Counted from the first letter of the stretch, positions 35,122-44,326 are shown. The stretch is DNA of 64,000 nt from Candidatus Onthovicinus excrementipullorum (GCA_018712345.1 DVHG01000010.1:277961-341960), one strand, 5' to 3'. Program-made: numbers and translations. Notes: generated by a model from the letters alone, not told the origin.

Positions 35122-36009
35122 TCATCCCAGGTACTGATACTGCCGGCGGTACTCCGCAGGGGTAAAACCGGTATGTTTTTTAAAACAGTTGGAAAAATAG
35201 TTTCGGTCCGCATAAGAGAGCTGCTGTGCAATCTCTTCAATTGTAAATTGGGTGTTGCTGAGATAGAGCTTGGCAACATCTATTTTTTTGTTTTCAAAAT
35301 ACCGATAGGGGGTGACGCCGTATGCGCTGCGGAAGATGGAAATAATGTGATTTTTGGAGTAGTTAAACTCCGCGCAAATGCTCTCGAGGGAGAGCTTTCC
35401 CTCTATTTGAGCGTCCATAGATGCGCGGATTTTTTCCGGCAGCGAGAGCTCATGCCGCGTAGCGGCATGGTGCATACAGAGAATCATCCGGTACAGCACG
35501 GGAGAGACCTTTTCCAGGAGAAGACGGTAGTCGGATTTGTACGCGTGGACGTACTGATCTATTTCATGAAAGTACGGCAGCAAGGCGCAGTTTTCAAAAC
35601 AGTACATCCCGTGCGGCAGGTAGAAATCGATCATTGTCTGTGCAAACGGACCGTCAAAGACAATCCACCGCTTCTGCCACGGCTTTTTCGGATCTGACGT
35701 ATAGGCATGTGCACTGCGCTTTGTCAGCAGAAAGGCGGAGCCGCGTTCCGGGCGGAAAGATTTTCCATTAATTTCCAGACTCCCTGAACCGGCTGTGATA
35801 TATTCAATTGCCATAATCCGTGAGCACGGCCGGATCACGTGGTAGTCCGGGCGGCAGTTTGTCTCCCCGACAACCATGATGTTGAGGGGCAGCGACGGAT
35901 CATAAAAGGGCCACAGGGTTACGGCCCGATCGCCGGGGGAATAGTCGGTCTCTCCGATTACGGTGTGTCCGTCTCCGGCGGCTCCACAGTGATAATGTGA
36001 AATATTCAT
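35122..36009 (-). CDS. AraC-family transcriptional regulator
   Basis: A 295-residue regulator with an N-terminal cupin-like sensor domain (EYITAGSGSLEINGKSFRPERGSAFLL) and a C-terminal AraC DNA-binding domain with two helix-turn-helix units (LSLESICAEFNYSKNHIISIFRSAYGVTPYRYF and FTIEEIAQQLSYADRNYFSNCFKKHTGFTPAEYR). It is divergent from an alpha-galactosidase operon, and the shared 107-base region holds a perfect inverted repeat, so it probably controls that operon in response to an alpha-galactoside or galactose. Confidence 0.92.
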   Translation of the reverse strand: MNISHYHCGAAGDGHTVIGETDYSPGDRAVTLWPFYDPSLPLNIMVVGETNCRPDYHVIRPCSRIMAIEYITAGSGSLEINGKSFRPERGSAFLLTKRSAHAYTSDPKKPWQKRWIVFDGPFAQTMIDFYLPHGMYCFENCALLPYFHEIDQYVHAYKSDYRLLLEKVSPVLYRMILCMHHAATRHELSLPEKIRASMDAQIEGKLSLESICAEFNYSKNHIISIFRSAYGVTPYRYFENKKIDVAKLYLSNTQFTIEEIAQQLSYADRNYFSNCFKKHTGFTPAEYRRQYQYLG

Positions 36010-36060
36010 TTGATATTCCTCACATTTTATGTTATTTTATCTATATTTATTTTCAATTCT

Positions 36061-36085
36061 GTGTGATAATATTATTATATCACAC
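36061..36085. promoter_or_regulatory. Inverted-repeat operator between the AraC-type regulator and the alpha-galactosidase
   Basis: GTGTGATA (36061-36068) and TATCACAC (36078-36085) form a perfect 8-bp dyad with a 9-base AT-only centre that includes a TATTAT-like -10. It extends one more base on each side (T/A). It lies 32 bases before the alpha-galactosidase start. Confidence 0.7.
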
Positions 36086-36116
36086 AATAGACTATCTGGA
36101 AACAGGAGATTTCATC

Positions 36117-37787
36117 ATGGCTGGATTTGATTTTTCAAAGGCCGGCGTTACGTTTGACTATCAGGCGGACGGCGGCCAGATTGTCCGATGCGGCGCGTCG
36201 GGCGATGCACATGTTCGTCTGCGGATCTCAGCGGAGGGGGATGTGATGAATATCACAATCCTGCCGTCGGAGCCGGTACGCATTGTACGGTTTCGGGTTG
36301 ATCTGCCCTTTGCGTATCAGCGCGGGGACCGCATCTTTTCAAACGGCTTTCAGTCCTGGACCGACACGCGTGAGTACGGTATAAATGAGCGAATGCGCGG
36401 CTATAACCGCCTGACGGAGCTATATATGAAGTCCCCCATGGCGAACCGGCTGGGCGTTAACCGGGCGGGGGATGCTACTTTCCACGCTTATCCGCGCGGG
36501 AAAGGCGTGTTCTACGGCTACTCCTACGGCTATGTCCGCCGGGACGGCCGCGTCTGTCTGCTGGGCTCGCTCAGCGAGAAGAGTGGCTATACGATCCTGA
36601 CGTTTGACGCGCGCCGGGGCGCCGTCCGGGTGGAGAAAGATCTGGAGGGTGTCACATTTTACCAGGAGACGCAGCTGCTCACGCTGGTGGCGATCGAGGA
36701 TACATATGACGCGGCGTTTGACCGCTATTTTGAGCAGATGAATGTAGCGAAGCCGCGCGCAGAGCGCACATGTGGCTACACCACATGGTATAACTATTAT
36801 ACTGGGATCAATATGGATATCATCCGCCGGGATCTGAACGCGCTCTCCGCACACGGCGGATTTGACGTATTCCAGATCGATGACGGATACCAGACCGCTG
36901 TGGGGGACTGGTTCTCCATCAGACAGAAGGAATTTCCCGACGGCATGCGCGCAGCGGCCGATCTGATCCACAGCAAGGGGCTCAGGGCCGGACTGTGGTT
37001 GGCTCCGTTCGGCGCGCAGCGGGACTCCCGGCTATTCGCCGAACATCCAGACTGGTTCGTCCGGGGCCGGGATGGGGAACCGTGGCTTGCCGGTGGAAAC
37101 TGGGGCGGCTTTTACGCGCTGGATATCTACCGGGCGGAGGTGCGCAAATATCTCGAAAATCTCTTTGACGTCGTGCTCAATAAATGGGGGTTTGATCTGG
37201 TCAAGCTCGACTTCCTGTACGCGGCGGCAGTACAGCCGATTCACAATAAAACACGCGGTGAGGTGATGTGCGACGCGATGGATCTGGTACGGAAGCTCAC
37301 AGGCGACCGGTTGATGCTCGCGTGCGGTGTGCCAATGATGCCCGCGTTTGGCAAGGCCGATTTCTGCCGGATCGGAGCGGACATGAGCCTTTCCTGGCGG
37401 CGCAAGCTGTTTGATGGGCGGGAGAACGCCTCCACGCCGAACGCGATAGACAATACTGTGTTCCGCCGCCACCTGGACGGACGCGCTTTTCTGAACGATC
37501 CGGATGTCTTTCTGCTGCGGAATACCAATATCCACTTTGATTTGGAAAGACGCCGTCTGCTGGCAAAGGTGAACAGCCTGATGGGCAGCCTGCTCTTTTG
37601 CTCCGACAACGTCTCGGAGTACGGAGGGAAACAGGAGCAGGCGCTGTGCGAGATCCTGGCGGGGGAACGGGCGCGGATTGTCTCTGCGGGCTATATCTGC
37701 AAGGACGTTATGCAAATCCGTTACCGCCAAAATGGACGGGAGGATACGCTCACTTTCCGCGTGGGGAATGGGCGGCTCTGCCGGTAA
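36117..37787 (+). CDS. Alpha-galactosidase (GH36 family)
   Basis: A 556-residue glycosidase that releases terminal alpha-galactose from oligosaccharides. The GH36/GH-D signatures are seen: FQIDDGYQTAVGDW, GLWLAPFGAQRDS, VKLDFL with the nucleophile Asp, and CRIGADMSLSW with the acid/base Asp. No signal peptide, so it acts in the cytoplasm on imported sugar. The start ATG 36117 follows AGGAG; the upstream in-frame extension crosses the operator and reads as a hydrophobic non-family peptide. First gene of an operon with a GPH transporter and another glycosidase. Confidence 0.9.
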   Translation: MAGFDFSKAGVTFDYQADGGQIVRCGASGDAHVRLRISAEGDVMNITILPSEPVRIVRFRVDLPFAYQRGDRIFSNGFQSWTDTREYGINERMRGYNRLTELYMKSPMANRLGVNRAGDATFHAYPRGKGVFYGYSYGYVRRDGRVCLLGSLSEKSGYTILTFDARRGAVRVEKDLEGVTFYQETQLLTLVAIEDTYDAAFDRYFEQMNVAKPRAERTCGYTTWYNYYTGINMDIIRRDLNALSAHGGFDVFQIDDGYQTAVGDWFSIRQKEFPDGMRAAADLIHSKGLRAGLWLAPFGAQRDSRLFAEHPDWFVRGRDGEPWLAGGNWGGFYALDIYRAEVRKYLENLFDVVLNKWGFDLVKLDFLYAAAVQPIHNKTRGEVMCDAMDLVRKLTGDRLMLACGVPMMPAFGKADFCRIGADMSLSWRRKLFDGRENASTPNAIDNTVFRRHLDGRAFLNDPDVFLLRNTNIHFDLERRRLLAKVNSLMGSLLFCSDNVSEYGGKQEQALCEILAGERARIVSAGYICKDVMQIRYRQNGREDTLTFRVGNGRLCR

Positions 37788-37835
37788 TATGCATTTCTGA
37801 TTAGACAGGCAACATCATTCGATGGAGGAATCAAG

Positions 37836-39332
37836 ATGAAAAAGGCCAAAAAGATCAACCTGGCAAAAATCATCGGCGATGTCAAATCCCACTGGAAGAC
37901 ACCGCCCGAAGGGAAGTATATCTCTTACAGTGAATTTGTCGCCTATTCCGGCGGCGGTATCGGCGTAAATACGATCAATTCGCTCTTCGGCTACGTGGGG
38001 CTGACGGCAAACTGCCTGCTGCTCGGCTCCGCCTATGGCATCTCGCCCATGGATCTGGCGATCATGTCCTTTGTCATGAGCATCCTCAACCTTGTTAAAA
38101 CACCGTTTATCAGCATGCTGGTGGATAATACCAATACCAAATGGGGCAAATTCCGCCCCTATCTGCTCTGGACGGGAACACCCACGGCAGTCCTGCTGGT
38201 GCTGATGGCGTTTGTACCCAATTCTGCGGCCTATCCGCTCAAGTGTACGCTGTTGTGCCTGATCTATGCACTGCTGATGATCTTCCAGTCCCTGTACGCG
38301 CTCGCCTTTACGAGTCTGGCGCAGGTGCTCACACCAAACGGGCAGGAGCGCACCACACTGCTGTCGGTCAGCCAGTTCATATATAGCCTGGGGCCCTCCC
38401 TTGTCAATATGCTGTTTCCAATCTTCGCGGGGCTGTTTAAGGGCGGCATGACGGGTTTTACAGCCTACCGGGTTCTGTTTCCGATTTTTTCCATCTTTGG
38501 CATTGTTCTGAGTTTGTGGACATTTAAGGGCACGGAGGAAAAGATCGTCGTTCCGCGCAACTATGTAGCCAGGGTCCGTTTTGTGGATGGCATCTCAGAG
38601 ATCAAAAGCAATAAATATTTCTGGCTTATGACGCTCTATAACGTCCTGGGCGGAATGAAATATGGAATTGGCAGTATTTTGGCTTGGTATTGCATCTATG
38701 TCATGGACAGCGACGCCATGCTGGGTGTGATGAATACGATTATCGGAACGGCATCAGTTCCCGGAATGCTGCTTGCGCCGCTCCTGGCCAAAAAGTTGGG
38801 AAAACGGATGTCGCTGATCTGGTTCAATCTGCTGCGGGCAGGGTTTGCTGCACTGATGCTCGTGACCGCAAAAAATCCGGTGCTTTTCCTCGGCTGCCTG
38901 TACCTCGCTACAGTATCGATTGGTGGTGACGGTGTCATGGTGTCCTCTATGACAGCTGACGTCTTTGATTATCAGCAGTGGAAAACCGGCAAACGGCTGG
39001 AGGGTTTTATCACGCAGTTCAGCGGGATGCTGGTGACTGCTGCGACAATGCTGTTCAACCTGATTCTTCCGTGGTTTTATGAGCACTATGGGCTGCAGAA
39101 CGATTACACGGTACTCTATAATGAGGCAGTCCGGACCCCCATTTTCAACGTAATGATTATCACGACCGTAATCAGCTGTATTGCCGCTGTGATCCCGATC
39201 CTGTTCTATGATATGACGGAGAAAAAGCAGAAGCAGATGATTGAAGAGCTTAAATCCCGTGCCGCTGAAGAGGATCAGCGGGCTGAGGCACACGCAGAGA
39301 TAAAGGAGCAGCAGGGTGGAGATCAGCAGTAG
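37836..39332 (+). CDS. GPH-family sugar:cation symporter (MFS)
   Basis: A 498-residue polytopic protein of the glycoside-pentoside-hexuronide type, with about 12 helices, the FISMLVDNTNTKWGKFRPYLLW motif after helix 2 (family pattern D-x-x-x-T-x-x-x-G-x-x-R-P) and a GDGVMVSSMTADVFDYQQWKTGKR loop late in the protein. It is likely to import the galactoside used by the flanking enzymes. The C-terminus is a charged tail. GGAGG precedes ATG 37836, and its 3' end overlaps the next gene by 17 bases. Confidence 0.9.
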   Translation: MKKAKKINLAKIIGDVKSHWKTPPEGKYISYSEFVAYSGGGIGVNTINSLFGYVGLTANCLLLGSAYGISPMDLAIMSFVMSILNLVKTPFISMLVDNTNTKWGKFRPYLLWTGTPTAVLLVLMAFVPNSAAYPLKCTLLCLIYALLMIFQSLYALAFTSLAQVLTPNGQERTTLLSVSQFIYSLGPSLVNMLFPIFAGLFKGGMTGFTAYRVLFPIFSIFGIVLSLWTFKGTEEKIVVPRNYVARVRFVDGISEIKSNKYFWLMTLYNVLGGMKYGIGSILAWYCIYVMDSDAMLGVMNTIIGTASVPGMLLAPLLAKKLGKRMSLIWFNLLRAGFAALMLVTAKNPVLFLGCLYLATVSIGGDGVMVSSMTADVFDYQQWKTGKRLEGFITQFSGMLVTAATMLFNLILPWFYEHYGLQNDYTVLYNEAVRTPIFNVMIITTVISCIAAVIPILFYDMTEKKQKQMIEELKSRAAEEDQRAEAHAEIKEQQGGDQQ

Positions 39333-40851
39333 CAGCCAATATCTGACGGATTTGATGGACTGGGCCCAGAAAAAGGCAGCGGGCTTTGTCATGACCGGGA
39401 TCAAAAAGGGACCGGTCAACCGGGGCGACGGTGAAAAATGGTACGGCCCCTCCGGCCGGTTTTCTTCCCGCAGTCGGACGACGCGAAAGCAGAGGCCTGT
39501 CTGGACGATGCCGCAGGACTATATCCCCTCCTACTGGGCGGGCTATCACGACCGCACGGCCTTTTATATTCGGGATTTTGTGCATCAGGCGTCTGGGGCG
39601 GAATTCCTGGGTTATCATGAGGAAAATTATCAGATGCTGCGCGCTTTTATCGCCGGTGCAGGCCCGGAGACGGACGGATACGCGCCGTGGGCCCTGAACT
39701 TTGACGGGAGCATCTATTATATGGATACTCCCAGCCGGCGCCGTTTTGTCCGGGAACTGACATCGCAGTACGAGCTGGTGGAGATGATCGCCAGGCTGTA
39801 CCGGATGACGGGAGACGCCCGGTATACCGAACCTGAACTGCTCGCATTTGCGCAGCGGATACTCGGCCCATTCACTCGGGAACACGACGGAATCGTGTTT
39901 CAAGAAAAGAATGAGATCCCGGAGGGACGGGGAAATATCTGGCTCGGGTCGTCCAGCTATAACGAGAGCGGTGTCCTGCTGGCGGAGTCCGGCGACTGTA
40001 TTGCCGCGCTGTATGCGGCGCTGCGTGCCTATGGCGGTCTGTGCGCTGCCCTCGGCAGGGATCGGGAGGCGGAGACATACCGCCGTCGTGCGGTGGAAGT
40101 ACGCGCCTATTTTAACGAGGAGTGGAGCCTCCCCCCGGACGGGATAGGGTGCGGCTATGTGTTTGGTGTCGGTTTCCACGGGGAAAAGTACTGGAAATGG
40201 GAAAAATCCGCCCGGGGTATCACCGGGGCGGAAACCTGTTTTTTCATGCCGTTAAAGCTGTTAACGGAGCCGGGCCCACGTAATGACGGCCTGCTCGACT
40301 ATATCGACTGTATGGACAGCGACAGCCACACAGCCTCGGAAAATATCGAGAGCTTCACCTATCTGCCCCAGGTGTTTTTTCCTTACCATCAGGCGGAGCG
40401 GGGCTGGAAGTGGATAAAGTATATCGGAGACCGGCGTTTTCAGCCCCACGTACGCGCAAGTCAGGGCCTCAATGAGGACTATCCGGAGCTCTCCTTTACG
40501 ATGATTGCTGCGGCGGTAGAGGGATTGCTGGGCTTTCATGCGGATGTGCCGACGGGCACGGTGACCACCTGCCCCTGCCTACCGGAGGAGCTTCCAGATC
40601 TGACGGCGTGCTCCCTGCGTCTGGGTTCGCTTGAGCTGGATGTCATCGTGCCGGACGGCCGCACAGTAGAACTGAGGAATCATTCCGATCGCGCCGTCTT
40701 ATGGAACTGTGCATTTGCTGGAGATTTTGAGCGGATGGTTGTCAACGGGCGGGAACTGCACGCGGAGACGGAGACGGTCAACGGCGTACGGCGTTCCGCA
40801 GCAAGCGTTAAAGTTGAGCAGGGCGAGACCATCAGGATCCATGCGTCTTGA
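39316..40851 (+). CDS. Six-hairpin (alpha/alpha barrel) glycosidase-like protein
   Basis: A 511-residue protein with the appearance of an (alpha/alpha)6-barrel hydrolase or lyase: repeated aromatic helices (QDYIPSYWAGYHDRTAFYIRDFVHQ, GSSSYNESGVLLAESGDCIAALYAAL, ESFTYLPQVFFPYHQAERGWKWI) and a C-terminal beta-rich domain (LELDVIVPDGRTVELRN). Related folds include GH78, GH88/105 and GH127-type enzymes; I cannot fix the family. No signal peptide. The start is GTG 39316, overlapping the transporter gene, so it is the third gene of the sugar operon and ends at a terminator. Confidence 0.7.
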   Translation: MEISSSSQYLTDLMDWAQKKAAGFVMTGIKKGPVNRGDGEKWYGPSGRFSSRSRTTRKQRPVWTMPQDYIPSYWAGYHDRTAFYIRDFVHQASGAEFLGYHEENYQMLRAFIAGAGPETDGYAPWALNFDGSIYYMDTPSRRRFVRELTSQYELVEMIARLYRMTGDARYTEPELLAFAQRILGPFTREHDGIVFQEKNEIPEGRGNIWLGSSSYNESGVLLAESGDCIAALYAALRAYGGLCAALGRDREAETYRRRAVEVRAYFNEEWSLPPDGIGCGYVFGVGFHGEKYWKWEKSARGITGAETCFFMPLKLLTEPGPRNDGLLDYIDCMDSDSHTASENIESFTYLPQVFFPYHQAERGWKWIKYIGDRRFQPHVRASQGLNEDYPELSFTMIAAAVEGLLGFHADVPTGTVTTCPCLPEELPDLTACSLRLGSLELDVIVPDGRTVELRNHSDRAVLWNCAFAGDFERMVVNGRELHAETETVNGVRRSAASVKVEQGETIRIHAS

Positions 40852-40864
40852 CAGCAGAAAAAGG

Positions 40865-40899
40865 AAACGGGACGGCTGGTTACAGGCCGTCCCGTTTTT
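40865..40899 (+). terminator. Terminator of the alpha-galactoside operon
   Basis: AAACGGGACGGC / GCCGTCCCGTTT, a 12-bp stem with a 9-base loop, is followed by T residues. Confidence 0.85.
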
Positions 40900-40909
40900 A
40901 GTGAGCATG

Positions 40910-41074
40910 TTATTTGCAGCGGAAAGACATGCAGTCCGTGCACTGCTCCATCTTCGGATTTGCCTCGTGGGTCCCGACCTGGATGCGGTCAAGGGAGCAA
41001 TAGTTTTCATTGGTGCAGTGGTACATACACTGCTGGACGGTACAGGCGATGCATTCGTTCTTTTTGCTGTTCAT
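40910..41074 (-). CDS. DUF1540 domain protein
   Basis: A 54-residue cysteine-rich protein with eight cysteines, ECIACTVQQCMYHCTNENYC...ECTDC-like spacing (MEQCTDCMSFRCK at the end). This is the DUF1540 pattern common in spore-forming Clostridia; a metal-binding role is presumed from the cysteines and not shown. The ATG at 41074 follows GAGGAGAA on the minus strand. The 27 residues that could be added upstream show no family similarity. Confidence 0.8.
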   Translation of the reverse strand: MNSKKNECIACTVQQCMYHCTNENYCSLDRIQVGTHEANPKMEQCTDCMSFRCK

Positions 41075-41158
41075 GGCCGATTCTCCTCGAAAAAATTTTT
41101 TGGCGTGTAAGCGCCTGCTTTTATTTTGCCCGCGGCGGGGCAGAATAAAGCCCACATT

Positions 41159-41767
41159 TTAAAATAATTTTGTAAATGCGAGCCCAATCAGCAGCAGCCC
41201 GCCAATGCAGGAGAAATCGTGTCTGCCCTCCCCCAGTCGTTGCCCGGCACGGATGCCGATACAGCAGATGGCGACGGAGAAGAGCAGGGCAAAGGCGATC
41301 AGGCACAGCGCGCGGATCGGTCCGGTGCTGACACTCAGCCCAGTGACAAGGGAATCGAGCGAGACGGAAAGTGAGAGCAGCAGCGCCTCCTTGGGCGAGA
41401 GCGTCCGGGAGCGGTCAAGATCCGCGCTACGGCTGTCCGCGCAGATGGACAGGGCGACTGACAGGTTTTTCAGCCGAAAGGTGACGCCGCGGTCCAGCCG
41501 ACGACGGAGATATGATTTGATTTTTCCGCCAAATAGATTTTGCAGCCCGATCAGCAGCAGGACGGAAAACCCGACCCAGCGGAAGGCACGGGCCGGTATG
41601 TATGCAGAGAGCAGCGTCCCGGCGAGTAGCGAGAGCGCAAAGGCTGCCGCCGGTACGGCGGAGAGAATGATGCGGGATAAAATGGGAATCCTGATACCGG
41701 AGGCCCCGTACGAGATGCAGACGAACAGGGTGTCCATACAGAGTGCGGCGGCGAGCAGAAAATCCAT
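41159..41767 (-). CDS. ytaF: YtaF-like sporulation membrane protein (MntP/LysE-type fold)
   Basis: A 202-residue membrane protein with six helices in two halves. Half 1 starts LLAAALCMDTLFVCISYGASGI; half 2 is LLLSLSVSLDSLVTGLSVSTG, the conserved ALSLDSL motif with its acidic residue. Between them lies ADSRSADLDRSRTLSPKEAL, matching the ADxDxSxxLSxxEA insert of YtaF. YtaF is named from sporulation expression; its relatives MntP export manganese. It is separate from neighbouring genes on the minus strand. Confidence 0.78.
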   Translation of the reverse strand: MDFLLAAALCMDTLFVCISYGASGIRIPILSRIILSAVPAAAFALSLLAGTLLSAYIPARAFRWVGFSVLLLIGLQNLFGGKIKSYLRRRLDRGVTFRLKNLSVALSICADSRSADLDRSRTLSPKEALLLSLSVSLDSLVTGLSVSTGPIRALCLIAFALLFSVAICCIGIRAGQRLGEGRHDFSCIGGLLLIGLAFTKLF

Positions 41768-41890
41768 GCGATCACGGCCTCTCTATTGTTTACGGTACCG
41801 TACCCGGCCCGCTGTCACTATCATATGAGAGGCGCCCTGTCCCGGTGACAGGGCTTGAATCAGGGCAGTCGCCCGGAAGGAGGAATATCA

Positions 41891-42280
41891 ATGGAACAGC
41901 ATCGTTTTTACCGCTGCGGCCACTGCGGGAACGTCATTGGCCTGATTGAGGGCTCCGGCAGGCCGCTCTCCTGCTGCGGATCCCCTATGGAGGAACTGTG
42001 CGCCAATGCGACGGAGGCGGCCGGGGAAAAGCATGTCCCGGTCGTGGAGCGCAGGGGTTCGGAGGTTTCGGTATCCGTGGGGAGTACCCTTCACCCAATG
42101 GAGGAAAAGCACAGTATCCGCTGGATCTATCTTCAGACAGACAGGGGCGGCCAGCGGAGAGGACTTCATCCGGGGGAAGCACCGGCGGCAAAATTTATCC
42201 TTGCGCCGGGGGATATACCGGTGGCGGCCTACGCATATTGCAACCTGCATGGGCTGTGGAAGGCAGAGATAGACGCATAA
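41891..42280 (+). CDS. dfx: Desulfoferrodoxin (superoxide reductase)
   Basis: A 129-residue iron protein that reduces superoxide to peroxide, typical of anaerobes. The N-terminal desulforedoxin-like domain has Cys9, Cys12, Cys28 and Cys29. The superoxide reductase domain has ligands His48 (EKHVP), His68 (LHPMEEKH), His74, Cys117 and His120 (CNLHGLW). The ATG at 41891 follows GGAAGGAGG. It is a single-gene unit ending in a strong terminator. Confidence 0.93.
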   Translation: MEQHRFYRCGHCGNVIGLIEGSGRPLSCCGSPMEELCANATEAAGEKHVPVVERRGSEVSVSVGSTLHPMEEKHSIRWIYLQTDRGGQRRGLHPGEAPAAKFILAPGDIPVAAYAYCNLHGLWKAEIDA

Positions 42281-42283
42281 AAA

Positions 42284-42312
42284 TACGCCCTGTCCTAAAA
42301 AGACAGGGCGTA
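42284..42312. terminator. Bidirectional terminator between dfx and the HAD phosphatase gene
   Basis: TACGCCCTGTC / GACAGGGCGTA, an 11-bp stem with a 7-base loop, is followed by TCTGTTTTT on the plus strand and by AT-rich sequence on the minus strand. Confidence 0.8.
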
Positions 42313-42326
42313 TCTGTTTTTGAAAA

Positions 42327-42974
42327 TTATCCAATAATATCAAGCATCTGGGCGGGCGTGTCAATGATATATTGCGCGCCTTCCTTTTCAAGCAGCGCCC
42401 GTTCACGGAAGCCCCACGTCACCCCCACGCTCGTCAGGCCGGCGTTTTTGGCCGTCTGCACATCGACATCGGAGTCGCCGATATACAGGGCCTTTTCCCG
42501 GGAGGCGCCAAGCTCCTCCAGCGCACGGAAGACGCTGTCCGGCGCAGGCTTTTTGCGTACATCCGCACGCTCCCCGATGGCCACATGGATACTGCTGCCG
42601 TAGTACCGGCGGCACAGTTCTTTGACTGCGGCGTCAAATTTGTTGGACACGACGGCGATCTTCACGCCGCGTGCCCCCAGCGCGGTGAGCAGCTCCGGGA
42701 TCCCGGGATAGGGCGCTGTTTTATGGTACATATTTTCCGCATAATATTTTTTGAATTCAGCCAGACAGCGTTCCTGCGTCTCACGATCAGTACCCTCCGG
42801 CACGGCGCGCTCGATCAGCAGGGGGACACCGTTGCCCACAAAGCGACGCACCTCATCCCTTGTCCGGGTGGGGAACCCGTACTGGGTCAGAGTATGATTG
42901 ACACTGTCCGCCAGATCGTCAAGCGTGTTCAGGAGCGTGCCGTCCAGATCAAATATTGCGGTATTAAACTGCAT
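42327..42974 (-). CDS. HAD-family phosphatase, phosphoglycolate phosphatase-like
   Basis: A 215-residue HAD subfamily IA enzyme. Motif I is FDLDGTLLNT with the two aspartates near residues 9 and 11, motif II is VVSNK, motif III is the lysine in RKKPAPDS and motif IV is YIGDSDVDVQTAKNAG. A helical cap of about 65 residues lies between motifs I and II. The closest named relatives are Gph and pyrophosphatase PpaX; sequence alone does not decide the substrate. Confidence 0.88.
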   Translation of the reverse strand: MQFNTAIFDLDGTLLNTLDDLADSVNHTLTQYGFPTRTRDEVRRFVGNGVPLLIERAVPEGTDRETQERCLAEFKKYYAENMYHKTAPYPGIPELLTALGARGVKIAVVSNKFDAAVKELCRRYYGSSIHVAIGERADVRKKPAPDSVFRALEELGASREKALYIGDSDVDVQTAKNAGLTSVGVTWGFRERALLEKEGAQYIIDTPAQMLDIIG

Positions 42975-43089
42975 ACAGAGTCACAACCTTTCGCCACCAT
43001 TGTATCACATTCCTGTGTGGCGGAAAAGGCGAATGTTGTACAAACAATGTTATAAAATTAATTTAAACTTGTAATTCAAGCGCGGAAAT

Positions 43090-44022
43090 TTACTTTACAG
43101 CAGCTTTCCTGTGCGGTTTCGAAAAATCCCAAATATCCTCAAGCCACGGACTGCGCCACAGCTTTAAAGCGTCTGAAATCGCCCAAGTCACCGAACCCGC
43201 CAGTGTGGAGAGCCCTGCCGTCAGAAAAATCCAGGCTGGCTCCCCCTGTAAATGATTCAAATGTCCGATTCCGGTATAGCGGCAGATGCACAGCCAGAGG
43301 CTGGCGTATGTCATCATCAGGTGACCTGCCGCCTGAGTCCAGCGGTTCAGGTAAAAGTCATGCGCGCCAAACAGGCCGAGCGTCAGCGCCAACCGCACCG
43401 CTGTCTTCCGTCGCTTTTTTCTCCGACGCGGCGGAATATCCGGATCAACGGGCGGATAGATGCCGGTAAAATTGGCTAGGAAGAGCAGAAATAGGCCCAT
43501 CCAGATCGGGACTAGCTCCGTCAGTCCGTTCTGCCGGATCGCCGCGTGGGCGACCACGCAAATCAGCAATATCACAGCCGCTGCAAGCGCTGTGATCCAA
43601 TAGCGGCGGTGCCGTCTGCGGTGGTACAGAAAATACAGAATCAGTGCAGTACCGTTGGACAGGACAAAGGCCATTGTAGCCGCCAGATGAACGGGCTGCT
43701 CCCAGCCCCAGTCATTGATGAGAACGACGGGGAACGCTGCAAACGGCGCAGCGTACAGGGCGGCGGATCCGATTTTCCCCCGGCACCCATTCCGCCGGTA
43801 CAGGAAGAGCAGATTCAGGAAAAAAGCCGCCGTAGTCACAATTCCCCACACCAAAAAGGCAATGGGATAATCGTACCCGATCCAGGAAAGGGTGCTGTCG
43901 CGGTCAATGGGATTACGGGTGAAACTAAAAAGGATGTTATACGCGGATGCAGCGGCCAGTGTAATCAGGCAGAGTGTTTTGTTCGGCAGGGGGTGAGATG
44001 CCTGCCATCGTTCCTTGTCCAT
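43090..44022 (-). CDS. Polytopic membrane protein with a C-terminal TM2-like domain
   Basis: A 310-residue protein with five to six helices in the first 190 residues, a basic cytoplasmic linker (DIPPRRRKKRRKTAVR), and then LALTLGLFGAHDFYLNRWTQAAGHLMMTYASLWL, which fits the TM2 domain (G-x-x-G-x-H-x-F-Y). The N-terminal part has no family that I recognise. TM2 proteins are widespread and poorly understood. It stands alone on the minus strand. Confidence 0.68.
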   Translation of the reverse strand: MDKERWQASHPLPNKTLCLITLAAASAYNILFSFTRNPIDRDSTLSWIGYDYPIAFLVWGIVTTAAFFLNLLFLYRRNGCRGKIGSAALYAAPFAAFPVVLINDWGWEQPVHLAATMAFVLSNGTALILYFLYHRRRHRRYWITALAAAVILLICVVAHAAIRQNGLTELVPIWMGLFLLFLANFTGIYPPVDPDIPPRRRKKRRKTAVRLALTLGLFGAHDFYLNRWTQAAGHLMMTYASLWLCICRYTGIGHLNHLQGEPAWIFLTAGLSTLAGSVTWAISDALKLWRSPWLEDIWDFSKPHRKAAVK

Positions 44023-44240
44023 AAAGCATTTCCTCTCTCTATATCCTCAAATGTTTACCGGGCGGATTCATTTTCTTGAGTCTATTTTAATGGATTTTTT
44101 ACATAAATGGAAGATGTTATTTAGAAATTGAAATTTCAAATAACAGCGGTGAAAAATGCCGGGAAAAGCTTTGCTTAACGTGGATGCAGGAAGCGGGTGG
44201 ACAGAACGCCGGCTTTTCTGATTTTTTTCTTAAAAAACAG

Positions 44241-44269
44241 TTGAATTTTATGTCCCAAACCCCTATAAT
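44241..44269 (+). promoter_or_regulatory. Promoter of the polyamine operon
   Basis: TTGAAT (44241-44246), 17 bases, TATAAT (44264-44269). This predicts a 5' leader of about 65 bases before speD. Confidence 0.75.
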
Positions 44270-44295
44270 CTATGGTATGATTTAAAATAGGATTG

Positions 44296-44326
44296 GCGTG
44301 CGCGAAAGTCCCACTTTTGCGCACGC
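44296..44326 (+). promoter_or_regulatory. Leader hairpin directly before the speD ribosome site
   Basis: GCGTGCGC-GAAAG pairs with CTTTT-GCGCACGC, a 13-bp stem with a 5-base loop. The Shine-Dalgarno sequence AGGGGTGAAAGG begins two bases after the stem. There is no T-run, so it is not a terminator; a role in translation control or mRNA stability is inferred. Confidence 0.6.
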
